NCBI GenBank assembly: GCA_963847615.1
Contig: CAWKAN010000017.1
Location: 1-64,000 of the forward strand
DNA length: 64,000 bases
Reading direction: 5' to 3'
Source: Palsa-883 sp963847615
GTDB lineage: Bacteria > Pseudomonadota > Alphaproteobacteria > Acetobacterales > Acetobacteraceae
Shown: positions 22,491 through 32,532 of the stretch, piece by piece
How the letters are laid out: each line of letters starts with the position of its first letter
How positions within the stretch are numbered: the stretch's first letter is position 1
Notes under the pieces: generated by a model
What the model was told of the DNA's origin: nothing
The model's database searches: none
The model's input: the letters and a program-made list of their open reading frames with translations, nothing else
Translations under genes and position numbers: made by a program

Positions 22491-24338
22491 AGCGCGCCCA
22501 CGCCATGCCGTTCGGCGCCACGGTGCTGGCGGACGGCCAGGTGCGATTTCGCCTGTGGGCGCCGGCGGCGCGCGATGTCGCGCTGCGGCTGGGCACCGAG
22601 GGTGCGGGGCCGTGCCTGGCGATGCACAAGGCGGGGGAAGGCTGGTTCGAACTCACGACCGCGGCGGCGGGGCCAGGCAGCCGCTATGCCTATGTCATCG
22701 ACGCCGGCCAGGCGGTGCCCGACCCGGCGTCGCGCCATCAGCCCGACGATGTTCACGGCCCGAGCGAGGTGATCGACCCCACCGCCTTCGCCTGGCAGGA
22801 CGCCGCATGGCACGGCCGCCCCTGGGAGGAGACCGTGTTCTACGAACTGCATGTCGGCACTTTTACGCCGGCCGGAACCTACGCTGGCGTCAGCGAAAAA
22901 CTCGATCATCTGGTAGCTCTGGGGATCACCGCTATCGAACTGATGCCGCTTGCCGAAGCACCCGGCCGGCACAACTGGGGCTATGACGGCGTGCAGCCGT
23001 TTGCGCCGGAGCGGCAGGTACGGCCGTCCGGAATCGCTGAAGGCCCTGGTCCAGGCGGCGCACGCCAAGGGTCTGATGGTATTTCTGGATGTCGTCTACA
23101 ATCATTTTGGTCCCGAAGGCAACTATTTGCACCTCTACGCGCCGCAGTTCTTCGCCGGGCGGCATCGGACGCCATGGGGCGCCGGCATCAATTTCGACGG
23201 GCCGGGTTCGCGCGTCGTGCGCGACTTCTTCATCCACAACGCGCTCTACTGGATCGAGGAGTTCGCCATCGACGGGCTGCGCCTCGATGCGGTCAACGCG
23301 ATCAGCGACGACAGCGGCCAGCATATCCTGACCGAGCTCGCCGAGACCGTCCGCCGCGCCGTGCCGCGCGACCGCCACGTGCATCTCGTGCTCGAGAACG
23401 GGGACAACATCGCCACCTATCTCGAGCCGGGCATCGACGGGCGGCCGCGCTGGTACACCGCGCAATGGAACGACGACATGCATCACGTGCTGCATGTGCC
23501 GCTGACCGGCGAGACCGGCGGCTACTACGCCGATTACCGCGATCGCCGCAACGAACGCCTGGGCCGCGCGCTGACCGAGGGGTTCGTCTATCAGGGCGAG
23601 AGCGCTGGCTATTTCGGCGGGCGGGCGCGCGGCGAACCGAGCGGCCATCTGCCGCCGACCTCCTTCGTGTCGTTCCTGCAGAACCACGATCAGATCGGCA
23701 ACCGCGCCTTCGGCGCGCGCATCGGGCACCTGGCAAAACCCGATTCCATCCGGGCCGCCAGCGCGATCATGCTGCTGGCGCCGGCAATCCCGCTGCTGTT
23801 CATGGGCGAGGAATGGGCCACCACGCAACCGTTCCTGTTCTTTGGCGATTTCGGACCGGATCTGGCGCCGGCGGTGCACGACGGCAGGTGCGGCGAATTC
23901 GCGCGCTTCCCGGAATTCGCCGACGCGGCGGCGCGCGCGCGCATTCCCGATCCCAATGCGCCGGACACGTTTGCGCGCTCGGTGCTGGACTGGGCCGCCC
24001 TGGCGAGCGAGCCGCATCGGTCCCGGCTGGACTTCCATCGCACCTTGCTGGCATTGCGCCGCAATGACATCGTTCCGCGCCTGGCCGGGATCGCCGGTGG
24101 CGCGGCCGGGTTCGGGATTTGCGACGGTGCGGCATTGCGGGCCGATTGGCGCCTCGGTGACGCCAGCTGCCTGACGCTGATCGCGCGCATGTCGGATGGC
24201 GTGGCTCCAGTGGGGGGGCTCAAGGTGGCCGGGCGCCTGCTGTACGCCAGCGACCCGGTGGCGGCCAGGCCGCCGCTGCGCCACCTGCCGCCGTGGTTCG
24301 TCGCATGGTACCTGGACGAGGGGGCCGGCAAATCATGA
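22487..24338 (+). CDS. treZ: malto-oligosyltrehalose trehalohydrolase (frameshifted in this sequence)
   Basis: About 616 residues if one surplus base is removed. The N-terminal part (FRLWAPAARDVAL, EETVFYELHVGTFTPAGTY, HNWGYDGVQPFAPE) is in one frame to about 23015; then YGRPESLKALVQAAHAKGL continues in another, so one G near 23019 is extra. Catalytic blocks are GLRLDAVNAISDD, LVLENGDN and FLQNHDQIGNRAFG. TreZ releases trehalose from maltooligosyl-trehalose made by TreY. It overlaps glgX and malQ by ATGA. Because treY downstream is a remnant, this enzyme may have lost its substrate supply, so real inactivation cannot be excluded by context alone. Confidence 0.88.
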
Positions 24339-26530
24339 GCCTGGAACCGCCGATTGCCACGCTGTGCGGCCTGCTCGGCGTGGAAACCGACTATATCGAC
24401 AGCGCGGGGGTGCGGCGCACCTCACCGCGGGCCACGCTGGTCGCGCTGCTGGCGGCGCTGGGCTATCCGGCCGCGACGGCGCACGAAGCGGCGGCCTCGA
24501 TCGAATTGTTTCACCAGCGGGCGGTGGCGCAACTGGTCGAGCCGGTTGCCGTCTGCCGCGATGACGCGCCGCCGCCGGCGATGGTGGTCACGCTGCCGGC
24601 GCCGGCCGGCAATGCGTCCCTGCACTGGGAACTCAGGCAGGAAGCCGGCGGCGTTTCGCACGGCACCGTGCGGTTTGCGGCCTTGCCGCTGCTGGAAACC
24701 ATCACGGTCGCCGGCCATGCCTATGAACGCCGACACCTGGAGCTGCCGACATCACCGCCGCTCGGCTACCATCGGCTGCGCATCGAAACTGCGGACAGCG
24801 CCGGCGAAGCCGTGCTCATCATGGTGCCGCGAAGCGCCTATCAGCCGGCTTCGCTGGACACCGGCCGTGGCATCTGGGGTATCGCGCTGCAGCTCTACGG
24901 GCTGCGGTCCGGGCGGAACTGGGGCATTGGCGACCTGACCGATCTCGGCGATGTCTTGCGCCAGGCCGCCGCGGCCGGCGCGGGCGCGGTCGGCCTCAAT
25001 CCGTTGCACGCGCTGTTCCTCGACGATCCCGCGGCCGCGAGCCCTTATTCGCCAAGCAGCCGATTGTTCGCGAATCCGCTCTATCTGGACGTCGAGTCCA
25101 TTGTCGATTTTGCCGAATGTGCGGACGCGCGGGCGCTGGTGGCAACGGCGGAATTTCAGGCTGCTTTGGCGCGGCTGCGCGGCGGCGAACTGGTCGATTA
25201 CCCGCAGGTGGCGGACCGCAAGTTCCGCGTGCTGGAGCAGCTCTACGGATCATTCCGTACCCGCCACATCGCCGCCGACGACGCGCGCGCGCGGGAGTTC
25301 CGCGCCTTTCAGTCGCGACGGGGTCGTCCGCTGAATCGCTTCGCGGTGTTTCAGGCATTGCGCGAACACGTCGCCAGGATGCAGCCCGACTGGCAATGCT
25401 GGCAGCATTGGCCCGCCGCGTTCCGCGATCCCGCGTCGCCCGTAGTGGAGCGGTTCGCGCAAGAGAATGTGGAGCGGGTCGAGTTCTTCGCGTATCTGCA
25501 ATGGCAATTCGATCATCAGCTCTCGGGTTGCGTCGCGATCGCGCGGCAGTCGGGCCTGCCGATCGGCCTCTATCACGACCTCGCGGTCGGGGTCAACGCG
25601 AACGGCGCGGATGCGTGGCTCGACCAGGAGGCTATTGTCGCCGGCTGGAGCATCGGCGCGCCGCCGGACCCCTGGGCGCTGAAGGGACAGTCATGGGGCC
25701 TGCCGCCGCTCCATCCGGTCGCCCTGCGCGCGCTTGCCTACCAACCGCTGATCGAGACATTGCGCGCCAACATGCGTCATGCCGGAGCGCTGCGCATCGA
25801 TCACATCCTCGGCTTCCGGCGGCTGTTCTGGATCCCCGCCGGGGCGCCGGCGGATCAGGGTGCCTATGTGCGCTACCCGCTCGCCGACATGCTCGGCATT
25901 CTTGCGCTTGAAAGCCAGCGCCATCGCTGTCTGGTCATCGGCGAGGACCTCGGTACACTCCCGGAAGGGATGCACGCGGCGCTGGCCGAAGCCGGGATCC
26001 TGTCCTATCGCCTGCTCTACTTTGAGCGTGACGCGGACAATGCGCTCCCCCAACCGGACGCCTTTCCCCGCGCGGCTCTCGTCGCCGTCGGCACCCACGA
26101 CCTGCCGACACTGCCGGCGTATTGGGCGGCGGACGACATCGCGCTGCGGGCAAGTTTCGGCGCCTATGCGAACGAGGCGGATCGTCGCGCGGACCTGGCT
26201 CAGCGTGAGACGGATCGCCGGCTGTTGACCGCGGGGTTGCGGCGCGCGGGGGTGCTCGGGCAAGACGATCCCGCCGCCGCCGCGCCGCCGGTTGAAGCGG
26301 CCTATCGTTTTCTCGCGCGCACGCCGAGCCGGGTTCTCATGGTCCATCTTGAGGACGCACTCGGCGTGCGCACGCAGATCAACCTGCCGGGCACCGTGGA
26401 CGAACATCCAAACTGGCGCCGGCGGTTGCCGCTGGCGGTGGCGGAATTGTTCCACGAGCAACGAGTGTGTCACCTGCTGGACATGCTGGCGCAAGAGCGC
26501 CCGCCGGTAGATGGCGGCGGGCCGCAGTGA
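24335..26530 (+). CDS. malQ: 4-alpha-glucanotransferase
   Basis: A 731-residue amylomaltase of GH77 with an extended N-terminal region, as in many proteobacterial MalQ proteins. Motifs: GRNWGIGDLTDLGD, NPLHALFLDDPAAASPYSPS, nucleophile Asp in ALRIDHILGFRRLFWIP (about 488), acid Glu in VIGEDLGTLPEGM (about 536), and Asp in VGTHDLPTLPAYW (about 588). It disproportionates malto-oligosaccharides, recycling the short chains left by GlgX. The start at ATG 24335 is set by the ATGA overlap with treZ. Intact. Confidence 0.95.
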   Translation: MSLEPPIATLCGLLGVETDYIDSAGVRRTSPRATLVALLAALGYPAATAHEAAASIELFHQRAVAQLVEPVAVCRDDAPPPAMVVTLPAPAGNASLHWELRQEAGGVSHGTVRFAALPLLETITVAGHAYERRHLELPTSPPLGYHRLRIETADSAGEAVLIMVPRSAYQPASLDTGRGIWGIALQLYGLRSGRNWGIGDLTDLGDVLRQAAAAGAGAVGLNPLHALFLDDPAAASPYSPSSRLFANPLYLDVESIVDFAECADARALVATAEFQAALARLRGGELVDYPQVADRKFRVLEQLYGSFRTRHIAADDARAREFRAFQSRRGRPLNRFAVFQALREHVARMQPDWQCWQHWPAAFRDPASPVVERFAQENVERVEFFAYLQWQFDHQLSGCVAIARQSGLPIGLYHDLAVGVNANGADAWLDQEAIVAGWSIGAPPDPWALKGQSWGLPPLHPVALRALAYQPLIETLRANMRHAGALRIDHILGFRRLFWIPAGAPADQGAYVRYPLADMLGILALESQRHRCLVIGEDLGTLPEGMHAALAEAGILSYRLLYFERDADNALPQPDAFPRAALVAVGTHDLPTLPAYWAADDIALRASFGAYANEADRRADLAQRETDRRLLTAGLRRAGVLGQDDPAAAAPPVEAAYRFLARTPSRVLMVHLEDALGVRTQINLPGTVDEHPNWRRRLPLAVAELFHEQRVCHLLDMLAQERPPVDGGGPQ

Positions 26531-27361
26531 ACACCCACCAAGCCGTTCAGAACGCTACCTACCGGCCGCAATTCGGGCCGCAATTTACCTTCCGCGATGC
26601 CAAGGCGATCGTGCCGTATCCGCACGATCCGGGAATCAGCCAGGTCGATGCTGCCGCCTGCCTCAAAGCACTGCCCGGCAGCACGCACGGCATGGGATTG
26701 GTTCTTGATTTTGTGCCCAACCACATTGGGAATTGGCCTGGCCGACAGCCATCGCCGGCGCGACGTGCTGCATCGGAGGCTGAGCCCGATCTTTTCCGGA
26801 TTTTCGACATCGACTGGATGTCGGCGCAACAGCATTAACCAGCCAGCGATTGAATCCGCAGCTCGTGAACCATTGCGGCAACGTCCGGGAACAAGGCGAG
26901 ATCGCATTGGACCCGATTCGGCCAGCGGAGGTTTCGGCGCTTGGCGTCACGAGCATCGTTTTCCCATCCGGGGGCGCCACGACGCGGTGGCGCTCCGCCG
27001 TCCGCTCGCCGCCGCGAAGCTGGCGCGGCTCGCGGTGGCTCGATGCGCGCGGGGAGCAATGGCCGTGGGCCGTCCGCGCGCCGACCATGCGGCCGGGTTC
27101 CTGTGCCGACATGGCGCGGACTGCGTCGGCGTCGTCAGCCGGCTGTTGGCGGCGCTGCCAGGCGAGACGGCATCCGCCTATGAAGGGATGGACTGGCAAA
27201 ACACGCATTGCGCCGGGCCGCGCGACATCGCAGGCGGGCGGTGCGATGCGTGGACCGGCCACGAGACCGCCGGCGTGCGTGACGGAAACAAGACGATACG
27301 TCCGGTCACCGGGATGCTCTCCATCGTGCTGGTGGCGGCATTGCCATTGACGTGGCATTGA
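26527..27361 (+). pseudogene. treY: treY remnant (maltooligosyl trehalose synthase), internally deleted
   Basis: Begins with GTGA overlapping the malQ stop. Residues NATYRPQFGPQFTFRDAKAI then GISQVDAAACLKALPGSTHG match the TreY N-terminus, but MGLVLDFVPNHIG follows at once, so the intervening segment is missing. The match then alternates between two frames (GIGLADSHRRRDVL, then DLFRIFDIDW) and stops at 26838. A third segment up to a stop at 27361 contains VSRLLAALPG, DWQNTHCAGP and WTGHETAG, which faintly resemble the TreY C-terminus; that part is less certain. TreY normally has 700-900 residues; about 278 codons are left here. Unlike the single-base breaks elsewhere, this is real gene decay. 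Confidence 0.75.
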
Positions 27362-27682
27362 CGGCTGCCCAGGCTTTGTTTCACGGCGGATGACGTCCAC
27401 GTCTCCGTGATCGAACGACCGCCCGCCGCCATCGACCGGAGGTGCAGGGCAACGTGGCGCCTCGTCCGCACGCCGGCATGGACGGCGCAACGCAATTTCA
27501 TAAATTCACCATCAACGAGCGAACGCCAGACTTGCATCCGGATGGCTGTCTATGCAGTATGGCAATGAGCCTTCGAACTCCAGGTTCGCCAGGCTGCGGT
27601 TTCCGTTGAAAGGCTCGATCGGGCGATACATCTGGCTTGCCCGGCCGGCTGTCACACAGCGGCGAGACTGAAGGAGCGCACG
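27362..27682. other. intergenic before regulator gene
   Basis: About 320 bases separating the decayed end of the glucan operon from the response-regulator gene. No gene or strong hairpin is visible. AAGGAG at about 27671-27676 is the ribosome binding site for the ATG at 27683. The region should contain the promoter of the regulator. Confidence 0.5.
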
Positions 27683-28366
27683 ATGCGCTGGAATGAAAAA
27701 TTGCCCGATGCAGGTGAGGGCGGCGCGCCAGCGCTGACGCTCCTGATCGCCTCCGAGGTTCGCTTCCTGCGCGAAAGCCTGGGTGAAATTCTTCCGCGCG
27801 CGGGAAACATTTCCGTGATCGGATATTGTTCCGATCCACCGCAGATGCTTAACATGGCGCGCGATCTGCATCCGGATATGGTTCTGCTCGACGCGGCGGC
27901 CCGCGACGGCGTATCGATGGTACGCTGCCTGCGAGAGATGATGGCCGGCGTCCGCGTTGTGGTTTTTGCCGTCAGCGAGTTGGTGGAATCCGTCCTGGTC
28001 TGGGCGGAAGCCGGTGTCGCGGGCTATATCCCCAGCACCGCGGCGCTGGCCGATCTGCACGACATGATCCTCGATATCAGTGCCGGGCGGCAGGCCTGCT
28101 CGGCGTTCGTCGCGGCCGGCCTGCTGCGGCGGATCGGCACGCGCGCCCCGGCGCCCCGGCCGGCCGACCCGCCGCCGCTGACCCCGCGCGAGTTGGAGAT
28201 CGTCCACCTGATCAGCACCGGCCTGAGCAACAAGGAAATTGCCCGGCGGCTGAACATCGGCGTGGCGACGACGAAGTCGCACGTGCACAACGCACTCGGA
28301 AAATTGAACGTGCAGCGTCGTGGCCAGGCGGCGACCTGGATGCATGCGCGCTCCCACCTCGCCTGA
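27683..28366 (+). CDS. LuxR/NarL-type response regulator
   Basis: A 227-residue protein with a receiver domain (about residues 18-135) and a C-terminal LuxR-type helix-turn-helix (about 160-225). The candidate phospho-acceptor is the Asp of MVLLDAAARDG (about residue 70). The usual acidic pair at the start of the receiver is replaced by Ser-Glu (IASEVRFLRES), and the Thr/Lys switch positions are not standard, so phosphorylation may be weak or absent. The DNA-binding part LTPRELEIVHLISTGLSNKE, IARRLNIGVATTKSHVHNAL is well conserved. No histidine kinase is nearby. It is the first gene of the block leading into the contractile injection system and is the obvious candidate regulator. Confidence 0.88.
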   Translation: MRWNEKLPDAGEGGAPALTLLIASEVRFLRESLGEILPRAGNISVIGYCSDPPQMLNMARDLHPDMVLLDAAARDGVSMVRCLREMMAGVRVVVFAVSELVESVLVWAEAGVAGYIPSTAALADLHDMILDISAGRQACSAFVAAGLLRRIGTRAPAPRPADPPPLTPRELEIVHLISTGLSNKEIARRLNIGVATTKSHVHNALGKLNVQRRGQAATWMHARSHLA

Positions 28367-28470
28367 TCGGACCTCCATCCTCTCCCCCCTTTTGGATTGA
28401 TACCGCGCCCGCCGGTCGGGTCGCAGAATGGGCCCCGACAGCGAAAGGCCGGGGCACGTTGGTGGCCGGG

Positions 28471-28833
28471 GTGCGCACGCTCTTTGTGACGGTCTCGCCG
28501 TTGCTCGGCGAGGTGGTTGCCGCGGTCCTGCTGCCGCGTCTGCCGCTCGACGTCATCGGCAGCCTGGAAACCCGCGAAAACCTTGCCGCACGCTTGCGCG
28601 CCCAGGCGCCGGACCTCGTGTTGCTGGGCTTGCGACATGCGGAGACCGAAACCTGCGCGCAGGACGTGCTGGCCGCGCTGCCCTCAGCCAAAATCCTGGC
28701 GATGATGGAAAACGGCGCACAGGCCTGGCTGTTCGCCGCCGGCGCGCCGCCGCTTGGCCTTGCCGACCTGTCGGCGCACACCCTGGTCCAGGCCCTTGCC
28801 GCGCATCTCAATCTTCCGCCGCCGCAGGGATGA
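28471..28833 (+). CDS. receiver-like single-domain protein without DNA-binding domain
   Basis: About 120 residues with a receiver-like pattern: RTLFVTVSPLLGEVVAAVLL, then VIGSLETRENLAARLRAQ, then PDLVLLGLRHAETET and AKILAMMENGAQAWLF. The position of the phospho-acceptor Asp is Gly in LLGLRH, so it is probably not phosphorylated. The start is uncertain: TTG 28459, GTG 28462 or GTG 28471; none has a strong ribosome binding site. The layout matches the upstream regulator without its helix-turn-helix, suggesting a diverged partial duplicate that may act as a partner. It lies 104 bases after that gene and 121 before the first eCIS gene. Confidence 0.65.
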   Translation: MRTLFVTVSPLLGEVVAAVLLPRLPLDVIGSLETRENLAARLRAQAPDLVLLGLRHAETETCAQDVLAALPSAKILAMMENGAQAWLFAAGAPPLGLADLSAHTLVQALAAHLNLPPPQG

Positions 28834-28954
28834 GACGCGGTGGGCGGGATCTAAACCCTTGTCTCCATCCCGACCGCACCCAGCGATGGATGGTTGGGCA
28901 AACCCGCGCGGCGCTAAGAGCAGCGGCGGTTAATCCCGCACCGGGGGTAAGCAG

Positions 28955-29567
28955 TTGAGCACCTATGCTGCTGTGCAGGGCGTGATGGCGGCCATCGAAG
29001 GGATGCTCGTCGAGCGGTTCCCGCCGGAGCTGAAGGCCACGCCGGTCAATGCCAGCGTGCAACTGTTCGGCAGCCAGGCCTTCAAGCAGACCAGCATCAG
29101 CAACACGCTGGCCTTGTATCTCTATCGCATCAGCATCGACCCGACGATTCCCGGCGGCTACGTCCGCTCGCTGCCCGGCGCGCCCGGCGGGCGCGTGCCG
29201 GAGATCCCGCTGATGCTGCACTTCCTGATGATTGCCATCGCCGACACCGCGCTCGCCGAAAACAGCCTGATGGGTTGGGGATTTCAGCAGCTCGCCACCA
29301 CGCCGATCATCGGCGCCGATCGGCTGGCCGCGCAGGCGCTCGCGTTGCCCGGTCAGACGCTTGATTGGGACGATGCCGACGATGTGCAGGTCGCCACCGA
29401 GGAACTGACCCGCGAAGAACTGATGCGCATCTGGGACACGCTGCCGCTGAAATACAGCCTGACCGTACCCGTACGTGGCGCGCGGCGTGCGCGTCGCGTT
29501 GCAGCCCGATCTGCGGCACTACGCGCCGGTGGTCGATCGCTCCTTTGGATTCGGGCGCGACACATGA
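28955..29567 (+). CDS. DUF4255 (Pvc16/Afp16-like) tube-terminator protein (frameshifted in this sequence)
   Basis: About 203 residues after removal of one base. The start is TTG 28955, downstream of GGGGG. YAAVQGVMAAIEGMLVERFP, SNTLALYLYRISIDP and LMLHFLMIAIADTALAENSL match DUF4255, the N-terminal domain of Pvc16/Afp16, which caps the inner tube and sheath of contractile injection systems. Near 29472 a surplus G breaks the frame in LKYSLTVP; removing it gives YVARGVRVALQPD, then HYAPVVDRSFGFGRDT and a TGA at 29565-29567. Without this correction the gene appears fused to the next one. The corrected stop overlaps the next ATG as ATGA, like the other junctions in the locus. Confidence 0.88.
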
Positions 29568-30322
29568 CCCAGGAAGCGATCCGCATTCCCTCGGCCGGGG
29601 CGATCTTCTGGGCCGAAGCGATGCCCGACGGATCGGCCGGCCAACGCGCCATCGCCGGCGCGCCGCCGCTGATGCAGGTCACCCTCACCACCGCGCTGCC
29701 GCGTGGTCTGCATTCCGCAACCGGCAGTCGCGGCCTGGTGATTCTGCGATCGCCGATGCTGTACGACCATGTGCCGACCGAGACCGATCTGGCGACGCTG
29801 CCCGCCGTCGCGGCGTTCACGGTCAGCGGCACGGCCGTGGCGCTCGACGGTCGTTACCATCCCAGGACATTCAGCGTGGCCCCGACCGCGGCCGCGCCAA
29901 GCTATGTGCCGCTGCGGCCCAGCCTGCAGGCCACCCGCATCGGCGAAGCCGGCGCGCTGGTGCTCAACCTGCGCTGGCAGGGCGGTGCGGTGGCGTCCTG
30001 GTCGGTGCTGCAACTCACCTGCTCGCGCAACGGTGTCACGCTTGGCTTCTCGGGCCAGGCGGATCGCATGGGCGACGTCATCGTACCGTTGACCGGCCTG
30101 CCGCCGCTGCCGGCCTCGCAGACCAGCGACAGCATGACACTGACGGCGCTCGGCGATCCGACGCAGTCCGGCCAGGCGGTGGCCAATCCCGATGCGCTGA
30201 AAGCCGCGCAGATATCGATCGGTCCCGGCTTCGCCGCCCAGCAGACAATTCCCATCACCCGCGGCCGGATCACCACCCTGGCGACGCTCGCTTTGCCGGG
30301 CGTGACGTTGCAGCCCAACTGA
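29564..30322 (+). CDS. hypothetical eCIS-locus protein, beta-rich
   Basis: A 252-residue protein starting MTQEAIRIPSAGAIFWAE, of a family I do not recognise. It is rich in beta-prone Val/Thr stretches and has an Ig-like feel in LVLNLRWQGGAVASWSVLQL and GVTLGFSGQADRMGDVIVPL. No signal peptide or membrane segment. In some contractile injection loci the DUF4255 protein carries an extra C-terminal beta domain; here the gene following DUF4255 by an ATGA overlap may supply that part as a separate chain. A cap-associated role is inference from position only. Confidence 0.7.
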   Translation: MTQEAIRIPSAGAIFWAEAMPDGSAGQRAIAGAPPLMQVTLTTALPRGLHSATGSRGLVILRSPMLYDHVPTETDLATLPAVAAFTVSGTAVALDGRYHPRTFSVAPTAAAPSYVPLRPSLQATRIGEAGALVLNLRWQGGAVASWSVLQLTCSRNGVTLGFSGQADRMGDVIVPLTGLPPLPASQTSDSMTLTALGDPTQSGQAVANPDALKAAQISIGPGFAAQQTIPITRGRITTLATLALPGVTLQPN

Positions 30323-30335
30323 GAGGAAGCGCTCC

Positions 30336-32492
30336 ATGCCCGAGTATCTTGCGCCAGGTGTCTTCGTCGAGGAAGTCAGCTTCCGGCCATCGGCAATTCA
30401 GCCCGCCAGTACCAGCGTCGCCGCAATCGTCGGGCCGACGCGCACCGGCCCGGTGCGCGGCCTGCCGCAACTGCTGACCAGCTACGCCGATTACCAGGCC
30501 AGCTTCGGCGATGCGCTGAACCTGAATTTCACCGATGTCGGCAGCACGCTGAATTACACTGCCTACGCCGCACGCGCGTTTTTCGACAATGGCGGCCAGC
30601 AGCTTTACCTCACGCGCATCACCAACGACGTGCTGGCCGAGGGGCCGGCGAGCGCGCGTCCCGCCACGGCCGCCTTGGCGGTCTCCGCCAGCGGCAGCGT
30701 GCTGATCGACCTGGTCGCGCGGTTCCCCGGCGCGGCGGGTAACGTCGATGTGGTGTTCCAGCCGCGCCGCTCGCAGCGGCTGCTGCAATTGTTAACGCCG
30801 CCGGCCAACGACACAACCGACACGCTGGTGCTGCGGCTGGTCAATGTGCCCGCGTCCGCCCTGGAAGGCTCGAGCCTGGCCGCCGGATCGTTTCCGCTGG
30901 CCAGCGTGATCGGCGTGGCGAAGTTTGCCGCGGCGTCCGGCCCGACGCCGGCGCAATACGCCTTCGTTGCCGGTGAGCCGATCATCTATGTCGATCAGAG
31001 CGGCACCAGCCACACGGCGCAGGTGGCCGGCTTCGCGACCGGGGTGCTGGCAAGCGCGGTCAGCGGCGCCTCGACGGCGCAGCTCGCGACGATCCAGGCC
31101 CCGCCGGATGCCGGGGCGACGCCGCTGTATTCGATCCCGGTCGGCACCAACATGCGCGCGATTTTCGGTCTGCCCAGCGGCGTCAGCACGCTGTATGGCA
31201 CGCTGGCCAGCGGCAACCTGGCGCTGACCAAGGCGATGAACCCGGCGCTCGCCGCCGATACCACCGCGCCCGTCGCGGTGTTCGCCATGGGCAGCCGCAA
31301 CGGTGACGGCAACATCTATCACGACAGCTACGACATCTCGGTGCAGCTCAACGGCCTGCCGATCTACAGCTTCGCCGACGTCGATCTGGAAGCCGATGCC
31401 GCGAACAGCCTTGCCGTGGCGCTGACCAATGCGCCGGCCACCGGCAGCGCGCGGACGACGCAGCCGATCTACGCGACCTACAACGGCACGGTCGGCGTTG
31501 CCGCCCTGTGGGCCGCGCTGCTCGCGCAATTCGATCAGGCCGCGCTGCATCCGACCGATCCCGCCGTGGCACCAAGCTATGTGCTGCACCTGGCCGGCGG
31601 CACCGATGGCGGCACGCCGCAGACCGTCGATTATGCCGGGGAGGTCGATGAGGTGAACGGCAGCTTCGGCCTGGCGGCGCTGGAATCAATCGACCAGGTG
31701 TCGATCGTGCTGTGCCCGGCGGCGGCGATCGATCCGCAGAACCACCAGGCGGTGGTCTCGGCGATCCAGGCGCATTGCACGAAGATGCTGTATCGCGTTG
31801 GCATTTTCGATTCGCCCAAGGGCGCGGCGGTGGCCGACGTGCAGCAATTCGCCGGCCAGTTCTCCGACAGCCGGCTGGCGATCTACTACCCCTGGATCGG
31901 CGCGGCCTCGCTGGCCCCCGGCGGCGGCCAGGTGCTGCTGCCGCCAAGCGGCTTCGTCGCCGGCGTCTACGCCTATACCGACATCACCCGCGGCGTGCAC
32001 AAGGCGCCGGCGAACGAGATCGTGCAGGACGCGCTGGGCCTGGAGCTCTACATCAACACGGGGCAGCAGGAGGTGCTCAACCCGCTCGGCATCAACTGCA
32101 TCCGCTTCTTCCCCTCGCGCGGCTACCGCATCTGGGGCGCCCGCACGCTGTCGAACGATCCGCAATGGCAATACGTCAATGTCCGGCGCTATTTCCTCTA
32201 TCTGGAGCACTCGATCGCGAACTCGACCAGCTGGGTGGTGTTCGAACCGAACGGCGAGGCGCTGTGGGCCAGCGTGCGCGGCTCGGTCAGCGATTTCCTT
32301 TACAACGAATGGAGCAACGGAAGGCTGCTCGGCGACAAGCCGTCCGATGCCTTTTTCGTCCGCTGCGACCGGACCACGATGACGCAGGCCGACCTCGACA
32401 ACGGGCGGATGGTCTGCGTGATCGGCGTCGCGCCGCTGACCCCGGCGGAGTTCGTGATCTTCCGCATCGGCCAATGGACGGCGACGAGCTGA
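30336..32492 (+). CDS. contractile tail sheath protein (main sheath)
   Basis: A 718-residue sheath protein. The N-terminus EYLAPGVFVEEVSFRPSAIQ, then VAAIVGPTRTGPVRG, is the sheath signature. A long variable insertion (about residues 110-430) precedes the conserved core with VSIVLCPAAAID. The C-terminal domain carries GVHKAPANEIVQDALGLEL, LNPLGINCIRFFPSRGYRIW, YVNVRRYFLYLEHSI, FEPNGEALWASVRGSVSDFL and a terminal strand APLTPAEFVIFRIGQW. Sheath subunits polymerise round the tube and contract to drive it through a membrane. It is larger than the Afp2/Pvc2 type because of the insertion, which should decorate the outer surface. GAGAGG precedes the ATG at 30336. Confidence 0.95.
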   Translation: MPEYLAPGVFVEEVSFRPSAIQPASTSVAAIVGPTRTGPVRGLPQLLTSYADYQASFGDALNLNFTDVGSTLNYTAYAARAFFDNGGQQLYLTRITNDVLAEGPASARPATAALAVSASGSVLIDLVARFPGAAGNVDVVFQPRRSQRLLQLLTPPANDTTDTLVLRLVNVPASALEGSSLAAGSFPLASVIGVAKFAAASGPTPAQYAFVAGEPIIYVDQSGTSHTAQVAGFATGVLASAVSGASTAQLATIQAPPDAGATPLYSIPVGTNMRAIFGLPSGVSTLYGTLASGNLALTKAMNPALAADTTAPVAVFAMGSRNGDGNIYHDSYDISVQLNGLPIYSFADVDLEADAANSLAVALTNAPATGSARTTQPIYATYNGTVGVAALWAALLAQFDQAALHPTDPAVAPSYVLHLAGGTDGGTPQTVDYAGEVDEVNGSFGLAALESIDQVSIVLCPAAAIDPQNHQAVVSAIQAHCTKMLYRVGIFDSPKGAAVADVQQFAGQFSDSRLAIYYPWIGAASLAPGGGQVLLPPSGFVAGVYAYTDITRGVHKAPANEIVQDALGLELYINTGQQEVLNPLGINCIRFFPSRGYRIWGARTLSNDPQWQYVNVRRYFLYLEHSIANSTSWVVFEPNGEALWASVRGSVSDFLYNEWSNGRLLGDKPSDAFFVRCDRTTMTQADLDNGRMVCVIGVAPLTPAEFVIFRIGQWTATS

Positions 32493-32532
32493 CGGCGGCG
32501 CGACCGTTCCTTCAGGATAGCAGAGGTTCCCC

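Noticed and set aside
28955..30322. One 455-residue fusion of DUF4255 with the following gene
   Set aside because: The joining segment is Arg/Ala-rich nonsense in that frame; deleting one G gives the proper DUF4255 ending and an ATGA overlap with the next gene.
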